Source: Affinundibacterium nitidum (lineage in GTDB: Bacteria > Pseudomonadota > Gammaproteobacteria > Burkholderiales > Burkholderiaceae_D). Taken from it: a DNA stretch of 64,000 nt. The stretch covers positions 406,711 through 470,710 of the forward strand of contig NZ_JACOFZ010000002.1 of the NCBI RefSeq assembly GCF_014284155.1. The letters run 5' to 3'. The translations under genes were made by a program, and so were the position numbers. The notes beneath the pieces were generated by a model that did not search any database, was not told where the DNA came from, and saw only the letters and a program-made list of their open reading frames with translations. Each line of letters begins with the position of its first letter. Positions within the stretch are counted from its first letter, which is position 1. Below are positions 28,583-36,821 of this stretch, in pieces.

Positions 28583-29902
28583 ATGCACAGCGCTCGCAAC
28601 AGCCGGAAAATACTTCCCAAAACGCCGATACCATTTTTCTCTCCCCTCGTAAAAGCAATCGAATCAATGAAGCAAGAACGGGCAACCGCTTCACATTGGA
28701 CGAACACTATCAAGAATCTCATACACCAAGGGGTATCAAACGAAGAGATATTCGACTCTGAAATAAATAGCTGGCTTTCGCTATTCTCTGCAGAAAACAT
28801 CATAATGAAAAGCGATGTCCTAAAACGACTTAACCTGAACGACCGTATTCCTACAATTTGTACGGAGGGAAAAATACGGTATAGACCAAGTGTCGAGTTT
28901 GAATCTTGCGACATTAAAATCAAGGGAGCTGCCTTGCCGAAAAAATTAAAACCAAGAGATGGAATCGGCATTATCTGTTTTCGAAATCCGAGTTTTAATT
29001 ATAAGCTCATGGCTTACACAGTAGTGTCCCCCCTTTTTCCTAGCCCCCAAGTTTGGTTATTGTTAGACGATCGCAATCAGATTGTTAGCGCTAGCCCATC
29101 ACGTTTGGAGTTCATCTCCGAAGCAGCTGCCATGCTATTTGCGCGTCAGCATGCTTCCGAACGATTTCCTGGGTGCGGGCCTATTGTTAGCCGAAACAAA
29201 TGGGCTGGGTTTACCCTCCCCGATGCAAAGTCATATTGCGAATATCTATTCGTGTTCCGCCCGGATCAATTCTTTGGTTACGTGACCCATTTCGATGTTC
29301 AGAATGTATTTCTTCACCTCAGGACCAGTATTCGATGCGGAGAGAATAATGAAAAAATATTTTTCATCGAGGAACTGCAAAGTGATTGGCACGCCCATGG
29401 CAAAATCGTTGGCTACGGAAAAGGTGAAGGTCAAGTTCCAACTGCGCCATTTCAGCGTAGCTGGCATGAGCTTGGCATGCGTCTTGCCTTGTATATAGCA
29501 TCGTTACAAAACTGTTCAGCGATCGGTTGGACAACAGCTGCACAGCAATGTGCACGTTTCATGACTGCCAAACGCAGCGGCATGGAAAGATTTTACGATA
29601 ACATCTTACCCAAATATTTTACGAAATTGGCGAAAGAGTGGAGCACACTTCCTTACATCACAACTATTTCGTGCCGATCGATAGGACACTATCTACGCCC
29701 AGAAGGGGATCATTGGCGTATTTTCAACGAGGGAAAATTGGTTTCAACAGAAACGTTTGAGTATGCAACAAGAAATTCTCCCGATGAACAGAGCGAATCA
29801 AATTTCAAGAAAACGCCGATTCACCGACTTGATTTATCTACCCAAATGAAAAGCGACATTTTGAGGCAAGGCATACCGCTATATGGGACATGGAAAAAAT
29901 AA
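28583..29902 (+). CDS. Protein with a phage-polyprotein-type domain (ELQSDWH / GMxxFYDxxLP / QGxPLY)
   Basis: 439 residues. The C-terminal half carries a series of blocks that I recognise from very large phage and mobile-element polyproteins: FIEELQSDWHAHG, a PTAPFQRSWHELGMRLAL stretch, AIGWTTAAQQ, GMERFYDNILPKYF, and the terminal MKSDILRQGIPLYG. In those proteins the domain sits near the C-terminus beside toxin or modifying-enzyme domains; its activity is unknown to me. Here it is a free-standing protein with an unrelated N-terminal part (about 1-220). The start could also be the ATG at 28667. It has no phage structural genes around it and lies inside the cluster of paralogue pairs. Confidence 0.7.
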   Translation: MHSARNSRKILPKTPIPFFSPLVKAIESMKQERATASHWTNTIKNLIHQGVSNEEIFDSEINSWLSLFSAENIIMKSDVLKRLNLNDRIPTICTEGKIRYRPSVEFESCDIKIKGAALPKKLKPRDGIGIICFRNPSFNYKLMAYTVVSPLFPSPQVWLLLDDRNQIVSASPSRLEFISEAAAMLFARQHASERFPGCGPIVSRNKWAGFTLPDAKSYCEYLFVFRPDQFFGYVTHFDVQNVFLHLRTSIRCGENNEKIFFIEELQSDWHAHGKIVGYGKGEGQVPTAPFQRSWHELGMRLALYIASLQNCSAIGWTTAAQQCARFMTAKRSGMERFYDNILPKYFTKLAKEWSTLPYITTISCRSIGHYLRPEGDHWRIFNEGKLVSTETFEYATRNSPDEQSESNFKKTPIHRLDLSTQMKSDILRQGIPLYGTWKK

Positions 29903-29952
29903 TGCATAATTAACCGTTATCAAAACACAGATCTTGACGAAGATTGCTTACA

Positions 29953-31011
29953 TCAAGGGGAGGACGAAAATACTAGTCTAACTTTGTTCTCATAGAGGAT
30001 CCAGTCACCTATTTCAGTCCGAATTGCACATTCAAGTTCGCCAAAATCCTCTTTTGTAAGCATGTAATGCAAGGCACTTGTATATGATGCTTGGTGAAGA
30101 CTGCCACCTATCCCTGCAAATTCTCGCCGGAAATTGTGCCAATCTGGTTTGATAAAGAGTTCAGAGGAAAACACCCCTTCATCGAGAACATGCACATCCC
30201 CCCCCCAATCCGCCGTGCCCCAATCAGTTCCCCCCCCACAACCACTTAAAAAGAGAGCATTAGAAGGTTCTTGACCAAGTGATTGTGCTCGACGCATTTG
30301 CTCTTCGACTAAAAAACGCCAAAGTGCATAATCAGTCAATGGGCAAGAAACTGAATTTACCTTATTCTCTTTTACTAGCGAGACAATCGTTTGATATAGG
30401 TCTAACGGCAGACTGGTCGTGAGGCTTATCGTATTCTCGCGTTCACTGATGCGCTCGACTTTCACTAAAAAATCTCTACGATGTTTGTGATCGTCAATCA
30501 AACTTATTTCATTCTTGAGCAATAAGTCATCTACCAGGCGCAAACGGTGCTGTACTCTCTTTGTTAAATCAAGCAGCGCAAGCAATTTGAGATCCCAAAA
30601 ATCGCTCTCTCGATGTTCGAGCCAACATCTGCAGAAAAGCGCCGGCCCATCATCATTCGAGCTAAAACAACGATCAAATTCTAGGAACTTCATTCCACCA
30701 AGAAATGGCATAACATCGAATCTGGCACGCGGCCCGAAGAAATTTTGAACATGTCTCAATATGCTCGGATCTATGTCTACAAAATCGAGATACAAGTAAT
30801 GAAATAAATCTGCGGGGCGGGAAATTTTCATTAGTTCATATACTCTGCTACCACAAATTGCTGCGTCAAATAGCGCAGCCAATGGCCGTGCATTCAGACC
30901 TAGGACAAACGGACGATTATCGTCATATGGACTGAGTTGAAGGAGCTCTTCTGCCACGAGAGAATTTCGCTCTTCCGCGTTAATCAAGAATTTAGTCGTC
31001 ATCATTTTCAT
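29953..31011 (-). CDS. Hypothetical protein, paralogue B2
   Basis: 352 residues, paralogous to the gene at 22188 over almost the entire length (see blocks ARPLAALFDAA-CGSRVYELMKISRPAD, SCPLTDYALWRFLVEEQMRRAQ, LFIKPDWHNFR and GDWILY). It is convergent with the 439-aa gene. The insertion GCGGGTDWGTADWGGD near 265 is glycine-rich and unlike B1. No known family. Two copies in one cluster in opposite orientation suggest local duplication or an inverted segment. Confidence 0.7.
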   Translation of the reverse strand: MKMMTTKFLINAEERNSLVAEELLQLSPYDDNRPFVLGLNARPLAALFDAAICGSRVYELMKISRPADLFHYLYLDFVDIDPSILRHVQNFFGPRARFDVMPFLGGMKFLEFDRCFSSNDDGPALFCRCWLEHRESDFWDLKLLALLDLTKRVQHRLRLVDDLLLKNEISLIDDHKHRRDFLVKVERISERENTISLTTSLPLDLYQTIVSLVKENKVNSVSCPLTDYALWRFLVEEQMRRAQSLGQEPSNALFLSGCGGGTDWGTADWGGDVHVLDEGVFSSELFIKPDWHNFRREFAGIGGSLHQASYTSALHYMLTKEDFGELECAIRTEIGDWILYENKVRLVFSSSP

Positions 31012-31786
31012 GCAGGATGAATGCCTACCCTTCTTAGAGCTTTATGTGAAATAATCTGGTGATACTACTTTATGGCATGTTAAACAAGGCCCTTCTTTTT
31101 AGCCAACTAAAGCAACTTAGACACTTCATTTAAGAACGCAAGCTTCGCCTCATTCATCACTTTTTTTGAATTGCGTCATCCGAAGTACCAACTAGATGTG
31201 CAATAGAATCATCGCAACCAAAAACCGATCCTGTATCAAGTAATCGAGTCTCTCTCTAAAAAACGTGAATGATCAAAGTTCGATCAAGCCCAATCAAATG
31301 GACGCGCTAATCAGAAAATTTCAACTTTCGTATTTGCGAATTTGCTGCTGTGATTCAGTGAAAGAATTGTTATGCAAGCTTTGTGGGATCAAGCATCTAG
31401 GCAAAGTGCGACACCTTATGTCGCACACGGCAACATGGCTGAAAATGTTTAGAACCTATGCAACATCAATCAAACTATTTACAGAAGGTTTTTAATTGAG
31501 GACTAGAAATTAATTCGGTACCAAATTAGGGTGCAGGTCATGGCTTCTAAACGGTCTAAGTTTTCTCTAAACAATTCGGACTGTTGGAATTACAGCCGTA
31601 AGTACTCTCAGAACAAACTACAAAAGTTTGTAAGGAGCCCAAATTCGCCGTCCTTTTCGCATCTAGAACGACACATAAATGAGTAACATGGATCAACAAA
31701 ACGGCCTCGCCATTCACATATGCCATTTATTTTTTTATTGGCGAGGGAAAATACAACTAGATATTAAGTAACTTTGAGAGGCTTAA
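31012..31786. other. Intergenic region with operator-like site
   Basis: 775 bp without a gene I would defend. A frame at 31265-31495 encodes 76 residues but has no ribosome site and spans the palindrome at 31407. The last 60 bp before 31787 are AT-rich with GAGAGG before the ATG. Confidence 0.35.
31407..31425. promoter_or_regulatory. Operator-like palindrome TGCGAC-N7-GTCGCA (copy 4)
   Basis: Perfect copy of the 6-7-6 inverted repeat, 396 bp upstream of paralogue B2 and 362 bp upstream of the ParR-like gene at 31787. Confidence 0.5.
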
Positions 31787-32110
31787 ATGAGGGATCCTAT
31801 CCGCATGTTTGTGACTATTTGTGAAATTGAAAACCCTAACCTCTATAACAAATTGCTTCCAATTCACAACCGTCAGACGCGGTCAAGAATGCTGAAAAAA
31901 TTTGCAAGCTTAGGGGTATCGCTTGAGGAGTCAGGGATGGCAATCAACGAATTAATATTGATAACTTCTGAAAAATCTAATGCGAATGTAAGCCCTGACT
32001 TAGCACAAACTGTAGAGCAAGAAGAGCCAGGGAATCTATTTCAAGATCATAAAAATATTCCACCACTGTCTATCGATTTGCGTTCGCTAGGTTTCAGCTT
32101 TGATTTTTAA
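31787..32110 (+). CDS. Small ParR/StbB-like protein
   Basis: 107 residues. The N-terminal 45 residues (IRMFVTICEIENPNLYNKLLPI followed by RQTRSRMLKKFASLGVSLEE) show the pattern of plasmid stability adaptors: a short strand, LY-x2-L, and arginines followed by a helix ending in LA-x-G. The same pattern occurs in the protein at 36822, next to the ParM-like gene. The C-terminal half is acidic and of low complexity with a short FSFDF terminus, which could contact a filament. It is followed by the palindrome array at 32199-32646, a possible binding site. Similarity is weak and motif-based. Confidence 0.5.
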   Translation: MRDPIRMFVTICEIENPNLYNKLLPIHNRQTRSRMLKKFASLGVSLEESGMAINELILITSEKSNANVSPDLAQTVEQEEPGNLFQDHKNIPPLSIDLRSLGFSFDF

Positions 32111-32198
32111 TGCGGAAAAATAGCGCGAATTTTTCTTATTAGTGAATTGCCAATTAATGGACTTTCTCTAATTCAGCAGGTACTAATTGACAGATTGA

Positions 32199-32234
32199 CA
32201 ACCAAAAAGTCCACCAAAATGGACTTTGCAATTG
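32199..32234. repeat. Imperfect 36-bp palindrome, type 1 (array unit 1)
   Basis: 15-bp arms around CCAAAA; inner arms AAAGTCCA/TGGACTTT match perfectly. Starts 61 bp before the perfect palindrome at 32260, the same spacing as in unit 2. Confidence 0.8.
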
Positions 32235-32259
32235 TTAAATTGAAAAATTATCGCAATAA

Positions 32260-32295
32260 CAACTCAAAAGTCTACCCGGGTAGACTTTTGAGTTG
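32260..32295. repeat. Perfect 36-bp palindrome, type 2 (array unit 1)
   Basis: All 18 positions pair around the centre CCCGGG: CAACTCAAAAGTCTACCC and its complement. There is no loop, so as DNA it is a dyad rather than a usual hairpin terminator. Confidence 0.9.
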
Positions 32296-32484
32296 AGAAA
32301 TTATTAACTTCTATCTCATTCTCGTCAATTAGACGTAAGCGTTTTGGTGTTGACGCGCATCCAAAATTGACCAGATGAATGCGTGTCATCAGTAAGAAAA
32401 TCTTTTATTTTTTGATATTCTTCCATTGGACTCCCCTCAATTCACTAGACATTTAATAGGGTCAAAAACAAAAAAGGAGACTCC

Positions 32485-32535
32485 ATGAGAAAAGGTACTG
32501 TTGGTTCTACAAAAAGTCCACGGGATGGATTTTGA
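32485..32535 (+). CDS. 16-residue open frame (possible leader peptide)
   Basis: ATG with AAGGAG 7 bases upstream, encoding MRKGTVGSTKSPRDGF. It lies between the two palindrome units and its last codons overlap a degenerate palindrome. It may be a leader peptide or the stump of a lost gene. Weak support apart from the ribosome site. Confidence 0.3.
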   Translation: MRKGTVGSTKSPRDGF

Positions 32536-32549
32536 AATTGACAAAATAA

Positions 32550-32585
32550 CAATTCAAAAGTCCACCAAAATGGACTTTGTAATTG
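32550..32585. repeat. Imperfect 36-bp palindrome, type 1 (array unit 2)
   Basis: Same structure as the repeat at 32199 (inner arms AAAGTCCA/TGGACTTT around CCAAAA), 351 bp downstream of it. Just before it, at 32512-32533, is a degenerate half-copy AAAAGTCCA-CGGGA-TGGATTTT that overlaps a 16-codon frame. Confidence 0.8.
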
Positions 32586-32610
32586 ATAAATTAAAAAGTT
32601 AACATAAAAA

Positions 32611-32646
32611 CAATCCAAAAGTCCACCCGGGTGGACTTTTGGATTG
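32611..32646. repeat. Perfect 36-bp palindrome, type 2 (array unit 2)
   Basis: All 18 positions pair around CCCGGG: CAATCCAAAAGTCCACCC and its complement. Relative to the copy at 32260, changes in one arm are matched by compensating changes in the other arm, which shows selection for symmetry. Downstream of both type 2 copies a further direct repeat TCGTCAATTAG-CGTAA-CG occurs. Confidence 0.9.
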
Positions 32647-32938
32647 GTGAATTAACAATAATTATCGTCAATTAGGCGTAAACGTGTTGGCGCACACTCT
32701 TTTTTCAGAAGGAGATCCACAGGTTGACATAAGCAGCTTGTGTGAGACGATAGTGTTTCTTCAACGAACAGCCGAGTAGAGAAAATATTGGAATTCGCAC
32801 AAGAACAAGTAGCGAAATTGGTTAATTTGTTGAAGCAATCAAAACGATGTCTAAGTGATGCTGTATCTCCGTACCTGAACCACAAGCCTAACTATGCAGT
32901 TTTACTGGGCAAATTGAGCTTACTTTAGAGGGTTTAAT

Positions 32939-33376
32939 ATGAAATCTAAATCGGCTATGTTGATCGATGTTATTCTGAAGATTCCAGGAAAAAAACAGGT
33001 CACGGTTATTTCCATTGGTGAAGCGCAGACCTTTGATATTGCCGCAAACGGTGACATTGGCTATGACAAAGAACATGCTTTGGAATTGCGCAGAGCTATT
33101 GGTTTGGGTATTTCCTCACCAGTGGGCGCCATTATCGTCCGACAATTCATCCCGAATTCAGAAGAATTGGTGACATTTCCAAATGGAAAGCAGGGAATGA
33201 TGCCGCGGAAGTCAATCTATGCGATAGCTACAGGAAACGAAAAGTTCGAATTTTTGAGTGCAGAAGATGTGGAGTTGGCGATGACTACAGATTCTGAAAC
33301 TGGTGAACGTATCGATCCCGAACCGTATGTTATCTATCAAGATATTCAGGCATTTTCCGATGTAACCATGAATTGA
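32939..33376 (+). CDS. Hypothetical protein of the plasmid-like element
   Basis: 145 residues, acidic C-terminus, no membrane helix. AGAGGG precedes the ATG. Residues 5-35 (a run of beta strands, ILKIPGKKQVTVISIGEAQTFDI) and GPVGAIIVR-like SPVGAIIVRQF suggest a compact beta-rich domain. It stands between the palindrome array and the recombinase gene; a TCTACCCGGGTAGA palindrome begins 14 bp after its stop. Function unknown; likely element-specific. Confidence 0.6.
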   Translation: MKSKSAMLIDVILKIPGKKQVTVISIGEAQTFDIAANGDIGYDKEHALELRRAIGLGISSPVGAIIVRQFIPNSEELVTFPNGKQGMMPRKSIYAIATGNEKFEFLSAEDVELAMTTDSETGERIDPEPYVIYQDIQAFSDVTMN

Positions 33377-33390
33377 AGAAACCTCAGAAG

Positions 33391-33404
33391 TCTACCCGGG
33401 TAGA
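33391..33404. repeat. Short palindrome TCTACCCGGGTAGA
   Basis: Core of the type 2 palindrome, 14 bp perfect, directly after the 145-aa gene. It is followed by CCTACC-N7-GGTAGG at 33420-33438. Confidence 0.7.
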
Positions 33405-33496
33405 ATTGGTCCTGATGAACCTACCCGAACTCGGTAGGCGTCAACTAAGGTCACAGACTGAAAAGAATGTAGTCATCACAAAAAATAATAAAAAGA

Positions 33497-33524
33497 GTTC
33501 CAGTCCCCCCGGGGGGACTAGAAC
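33497..33524. terminator. 28-bp palindrome between convergent genes, probable bidirectional terminator
   Basis: GTTCCAGTCCCCCC and GGGGGGACTAGAAC pair with one mismatch. A-rich DNA precedes it (33478-33494), giving a U-tract on the minus strand after the recombinase gene. It shares the GTCC-CC-GG-GGAC core with the palindrome family, so a regulatory role cannot be excluded. Confidence 0.5.
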
Positions 33525-33599
33525 CTCAACGAACTTTGCCCAGGATTTCGGTTCAACAGCTCAATCACACCATTTGGTCTTTGCCCACCCGCAGATTGC

Positions 33600-34757
33600 T
33601 TATCGCAAGAGATCAATGAATTGCAAACGTTTATAGAGGTAGCTACGAGAACACCCCAATTCTTCGGCAGCTTTCATTTTATTGCCACCGCAGTCTTTTA
33701 TTTTGGCAAGAATTTCATCGTCCTTAAGATCTTGGGCGGTTTTGACTGCCATGGCTCGATAAGAACCAATGTAAGCATTTGCTTTACTTTCCCTTGAGTG
33801 GCCTGCGGCTTCAGTCACAGATTGCCGCGCGAATCTCAGCATGTCTGGCGCTGGTGCTTCGCCACCGCGGACAGGGCTATCTGTTTTTGCGATATGTCTA
33901 AAAAGATCATTCAAGTATTGGTGCCTTAGGCCATGCGCAGTGACTCCATATTTTCCCTCTTTCTGAAGACCATGCTTTACTAAGGTGTTATAAAACTTAG
34001 CCTTCCACCGTTTTAATGAAAATTCAAGGGGAATCATGGTATTCGATTTTCCATTTACAAATTTCTTTGCGAGTTCTAGTACCTCAATTTGTTTTTCAAC
34101 ATTGTGCATTTCCACTTTTCGCCTTCTTCCGCCTTTCGTTCCATTTTCGATCGTCACGTAATAGGATCCACCTTCCAAGGTTAGAGCATTGAAAGGCCTG
34201 AGTAGTAACGCTTCCTCTACCCTTAACCCGAACATAACGATTAGTGATAATTGCATGCCGATTATTACGTTATCTTTCGCAATTTGTTCAATCACCTCCT
34301 CAACATTAATTCCGGCGGCTGTCCAAGACTTATCGTCAAACGTGATTCCAGTACGCTTTTTTAGCGTGTTCAAAATTGGGTATTGACTCGACTTCTTTAC
34401 GACATTCGGACGTTTCGTCCACGATGCCAACGTACCTAAGTACGTAATCTTATTTTCGATTGTTCCTTTCTCTTGCCCCTCATCAATCCATTTCTTAATC
34501 AAAAATTCGACGTGCTTTTCTCTTATGCTGTAGACCGAGGTGATCTCAAATTTTGCTTTTATTAATTCTGTAAGCATCGCAAGTAGATTCACGACTCTTG
34601 ATGATTGGGTCTTAATGCCCAACGGCGCTGCGGAATGCCGTGTGCGACTATACGGTTTACTTAAATTCGCCGAAAACAGAGTATTGAGCTCCTGTTTTAT
34701 GCCTTTTGGTAAATCCGCATTCGCAACATACGTATGAAATTGCAGCATCAGACTCAT
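33600..34757 (-). CDS. Tyrosine recombinase (integrase) with C-terminal Fis-like HTH
   Basis: 385 residues. Core-binding domain about 50-130; catalytic domain with R179 (GLRVEEALLL), H275-x2-R278 (HGLRHQY), H320 (AGHSRESKANAY) and the nucleophile Y329 or Y333. The last 35 residues (GGNKMKAAEELGCSRSYLYKRL) form an extra HTH of the Fis/AraC-like type, an unusual appendix for an integrase. AAGGA precedes the ATG. A 47-codon gene ends 24 bp upstream, same strand. Probably mobilises the 32-38 kb element. The att sites are not identified. Confidence 0.88.
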   Translation of the reverse strand: MSLMLQFHTYVANADLPKGIKQELNTLFSANLSKPYSRTRHSAAPLGIKTQSSRVVNLLAMLTELIKAKFEITSVYSIREKHVEFLIKKWIDEGQEKGTIENKITYLGTLASWTKRPNVVKKSSQYPILNTLKKRTGITFDDKSWTAAGINVEEVIEQIAKDNVIIGMQLSLIVMFGLRVEEALLLRPFNALTLEGGSYYVTIENGTKGGRRRKVEMHNVEKQIEVLELAKKFVNGKSNTMIPLEFSLKRWKAKFYNTLVKHGLQKEGKYGVTAHGLRHQYLNDLFRHIAKTDSPVRGGEAPAPDMLRFARQSVTEAAGHSRESKANAYIGSYRAMAVKTAQDLKDDEILAKIKDCGGNKMKAAEELGCSRSYLYKRLQFIDLLR

Positions 34758-34781
34758 TTGATTTTCCTTAAATCGTAATTT

Positions 34782-34925
34782 TTAAAGGGCGTAGGTATCG
34801 TTTACGAACGGCACTTCGTGCGCGCCAGCGTCTTTAGCGAAAAAAGTTGGCTCAATATCTTTGGCTGGCACCAGCAACATTGACGGAAAAATCCGTGTTT
34901 CAACCTGCTCTGCTTTTGACCTCAT
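34782..34925 (-). CDS. Small gene upstream of the integrase
   Basis: 47 residues (begins MRSKAEQVETRIFPSMLL, ends FVNDTYAL) with AAGGA 6 bases before the ATG, and 24 bp from the integrase start in the same direction. A co-transcribed accessory protein, possibly an excision or control factor, is likely; no domain is recognisable. Confidence 0.5.
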   Translation of the reverse strand: MRSKAEQVETRIFPSMLLVPAKDIEPTFFAKDAGAHEVPFVNDTYAL

Positions 34926-35772
34926 CCAAATTCCTTACCGTGCTGTAGAGAGTATCTAGTGAGTACTAAACCACCTAACTCTGTTGATCTCTAACTCCAC
35001 TGAAATTCGATTCGAGAAGACTACCTTGCAAATGTCTCACGGTAGTTCGAGAATCGATCTCTTGCACTCACATCTCCTCTCTAGGAAATGCACTGCGACT
35101 AAAGAATCAGCCCTGCTACGAAACTTAGGATTGAAGTCTCTGCAACCATTCTGCAAATAGAAACATCCCTATACGCTTTAACACAGGCCGTATACACCTT
35201 TCTTTTCAATTTCACACACAGCTTAAGGATTGCCTCCCTTGCCATCTGCCGGACATCTAAAATGAATATAGGAGATGTGCTCGTTGCAAACTCTGTCCAT
35301 TCATTCTCACCACTTTTTAGTGGTAATCAAAGGTCCCGTTTCTGTCTTGCTTTGTTCTTGCGCTCAATACCTTAAATTGGCCCGAGCACACTAAACTTTT
35401 AAACACTTCAAAGCAAATATCTGTCAAGTTTTCGGCCCGCTAATCTCATGCCTTTAGAATCAACGTAGTAGGTATAGACACCACAGCTACTCTCACTGGC
35501 TACCTACGACAACAAAGCGTGAAAAAAACAACCGACTAATTTTGGCTATGAGCCAATTCAACGATGCAAGTTTCCTCGCGAAAAAATGAATTCTTGGGAT
35601 TACGAACTTTAGATTAGCGAAATTTCGTGCTCCAAAAAGTTCATATGAATAGCAATTTCGCGCCCCTTTCGTAAATTCAAATCACTTTTATGTCATTACT
35701 ATGATTACGACACAACATCGAAAGCACGTTTGTTGGTGTCTTTGAAAAAAACTTTCTAAGATTGGAGAAAAA
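34926..35772. other. Long intergenic region upstream of parM-like gene
   Basis: About 850 bp without a supported gene between divergent integrase and parM-like operons. It has short inverted motifs (CACCACT...AGTGGT near 35310; GCGAAATTTCG near 35618) but no clear iteron array. A centromere or replication origin of the element could be here. The last bases carry GGAG 8 nt before the parM-like ATG. Confidence 0.35.
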
Positions 35773-36792
35773 ATGTTAATTCCAGCTGTTGGACTCGATG
35801 TAGGATTTGGGTATGTAAAAGTGGCGAAACGATCTCCACAAAATGCCAACCTCACGCAGTTCGAATCTTTCCCCTCCCTCGCGCCACGTCGAATTAGATC
35901 AGATGCAAAAATTCATGACCCGAGCGTTATCGAACGGATCTATCACGTCAACGTAAACGGGGTCGAGTTTAGTGTTGGCCCTGATGTAAAACACATCGTT
36001 GGCGGCGCGTCAGGTTCCGGCCGCGCGCTCAATGATGATTATCCGAGGACAGTCAATTACGAGGCGCTTTTTCTCGGTGGACTAGCTCTTCTCGAAGCTA
36101 CGGAGATTGGTGTTCTGGTTATGGGGCTTCCGGTACATACCATTCGCGCGCACAAGGAATTCGTCACAACAAAGTTCTGTGGCGAATTTGAAGTGGCTGA
36201 CAAAGTAGTTAAAGTCAACCACGTACATGTAATTCCACAACCAATCGGCGCAATCCTCCACTACGGTGAATCCGTCAACCATCGAATTACCATGGAGGAC
36301 AATTTTCTTGTCAACGATTTTGGCTACGGTACGACTGACTGGGTCACAACTCGAGGCATGAAGACCATCGAAAGCCGCAGTGGCGGAACACCTATTGGTG
36401 GGTCAACGATTCTTAAGTCAATCGCAGACCTGATATCGCAAGACATCGGTAAGAAATATGATGAGATTGAGCGCATCGATGATGCAATCATCTACCAAAA
36501 AGATCTAAAAATTTTTGGCTATACCTACACACCGACCGATCTGAAAGCTTACTTGAAAAGCTCAAAATATATCGCTGACGATTGCGCGAATAAAATCAAA
36601 TCTTCCGTAGGAGATGGCAGTGACCTTAACTGCATTTTAAATGTCGGTGGTGGTTCACTTTATTTCGGCGAAAGTATCGAAGAAGTGTTTGGGGGAGTGA
36701 AAATCGAAACCTTAGCAAACCCTCGTTTTTGCGTTGCTTCTGGCTTACTCGAGTACGGTGAATCACAAATGCGAAAACAAAATATGACTTAA
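35773..36792 (+). CDS. ParM/StbA-like actin-family plasmid segregation protein
   Basis: 339 residues with the three actin-fold nucleotide motifs: phosphate 1 GLDVGFGYVKVA (7-18), phosphate 2 NDFGYGTTDW (near 182-191) and adenosine motif LNVGGGSLYF (near 289-298). It belongs with ParM/StbA and PRTRC-D type proteins that polymerise to push plasmid copies apart. It is followed after 29 bp by a small ParR-like gene, the standard two-gene order. Its presence on a chromosome indicates an integrated plasmid or an ICE-like element. Confidence 0.85.
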   Translation: MLIPAVGLDVGFGYVKVAKRSPQNANLTQFESFPSLAPRRIRSDAKIHDPSVIERIYHVNVNGVEFSVGPDVKHIVGGASGSGRALNDDYPRTVNYEALFLGGLALLEATEIGVLVMGLPVHTIRAHKEFVTTKFCGEFEVADKVVKVNHVHVIPQPIGAILHYGESVNHRITMEDNFLVNDFGYGTTDWVTTRGMKTIESRSGGTPIGGSTILKSIADLISQDIGKKYDEIERIDDAIIYQKDLKIFGYTYTPTDLKAYLKSSKYIADDCANKIKSSVGDGSDLNCILNVGGGSLYFGESIEEVFGGVKIETLANPRFCVASGLLEYGESQMRKQNMT

Positions 36793-36821
36793 CCAAATTT
36801 TCTAAATAAAAGGTTTAAGTA

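Noticed and set aside
28386-28652. 88-codon frame before the 439-aa gene
   Set aside because: Overlaps the start of a better gene, with no ribosome site and no motif.
31265-31495. 76-codon frame between the B2 gene and the ParR-like gene
   Set aside because: No ribosome site, cysteine-rich composition unlike a real protein, and it spans an operator-like palindrome.
32260-32295. Palindrome as rho-independent terminator
   Set aside because: No loop and no T-run; perfect symmetry over 36 bp suits a protein-binding dyad better.
32199-32646. Reading the palindrome array as a CRISPR
   Set aside because: Only four units with palindromic arms, no regular spacers and no cas genes in the window.
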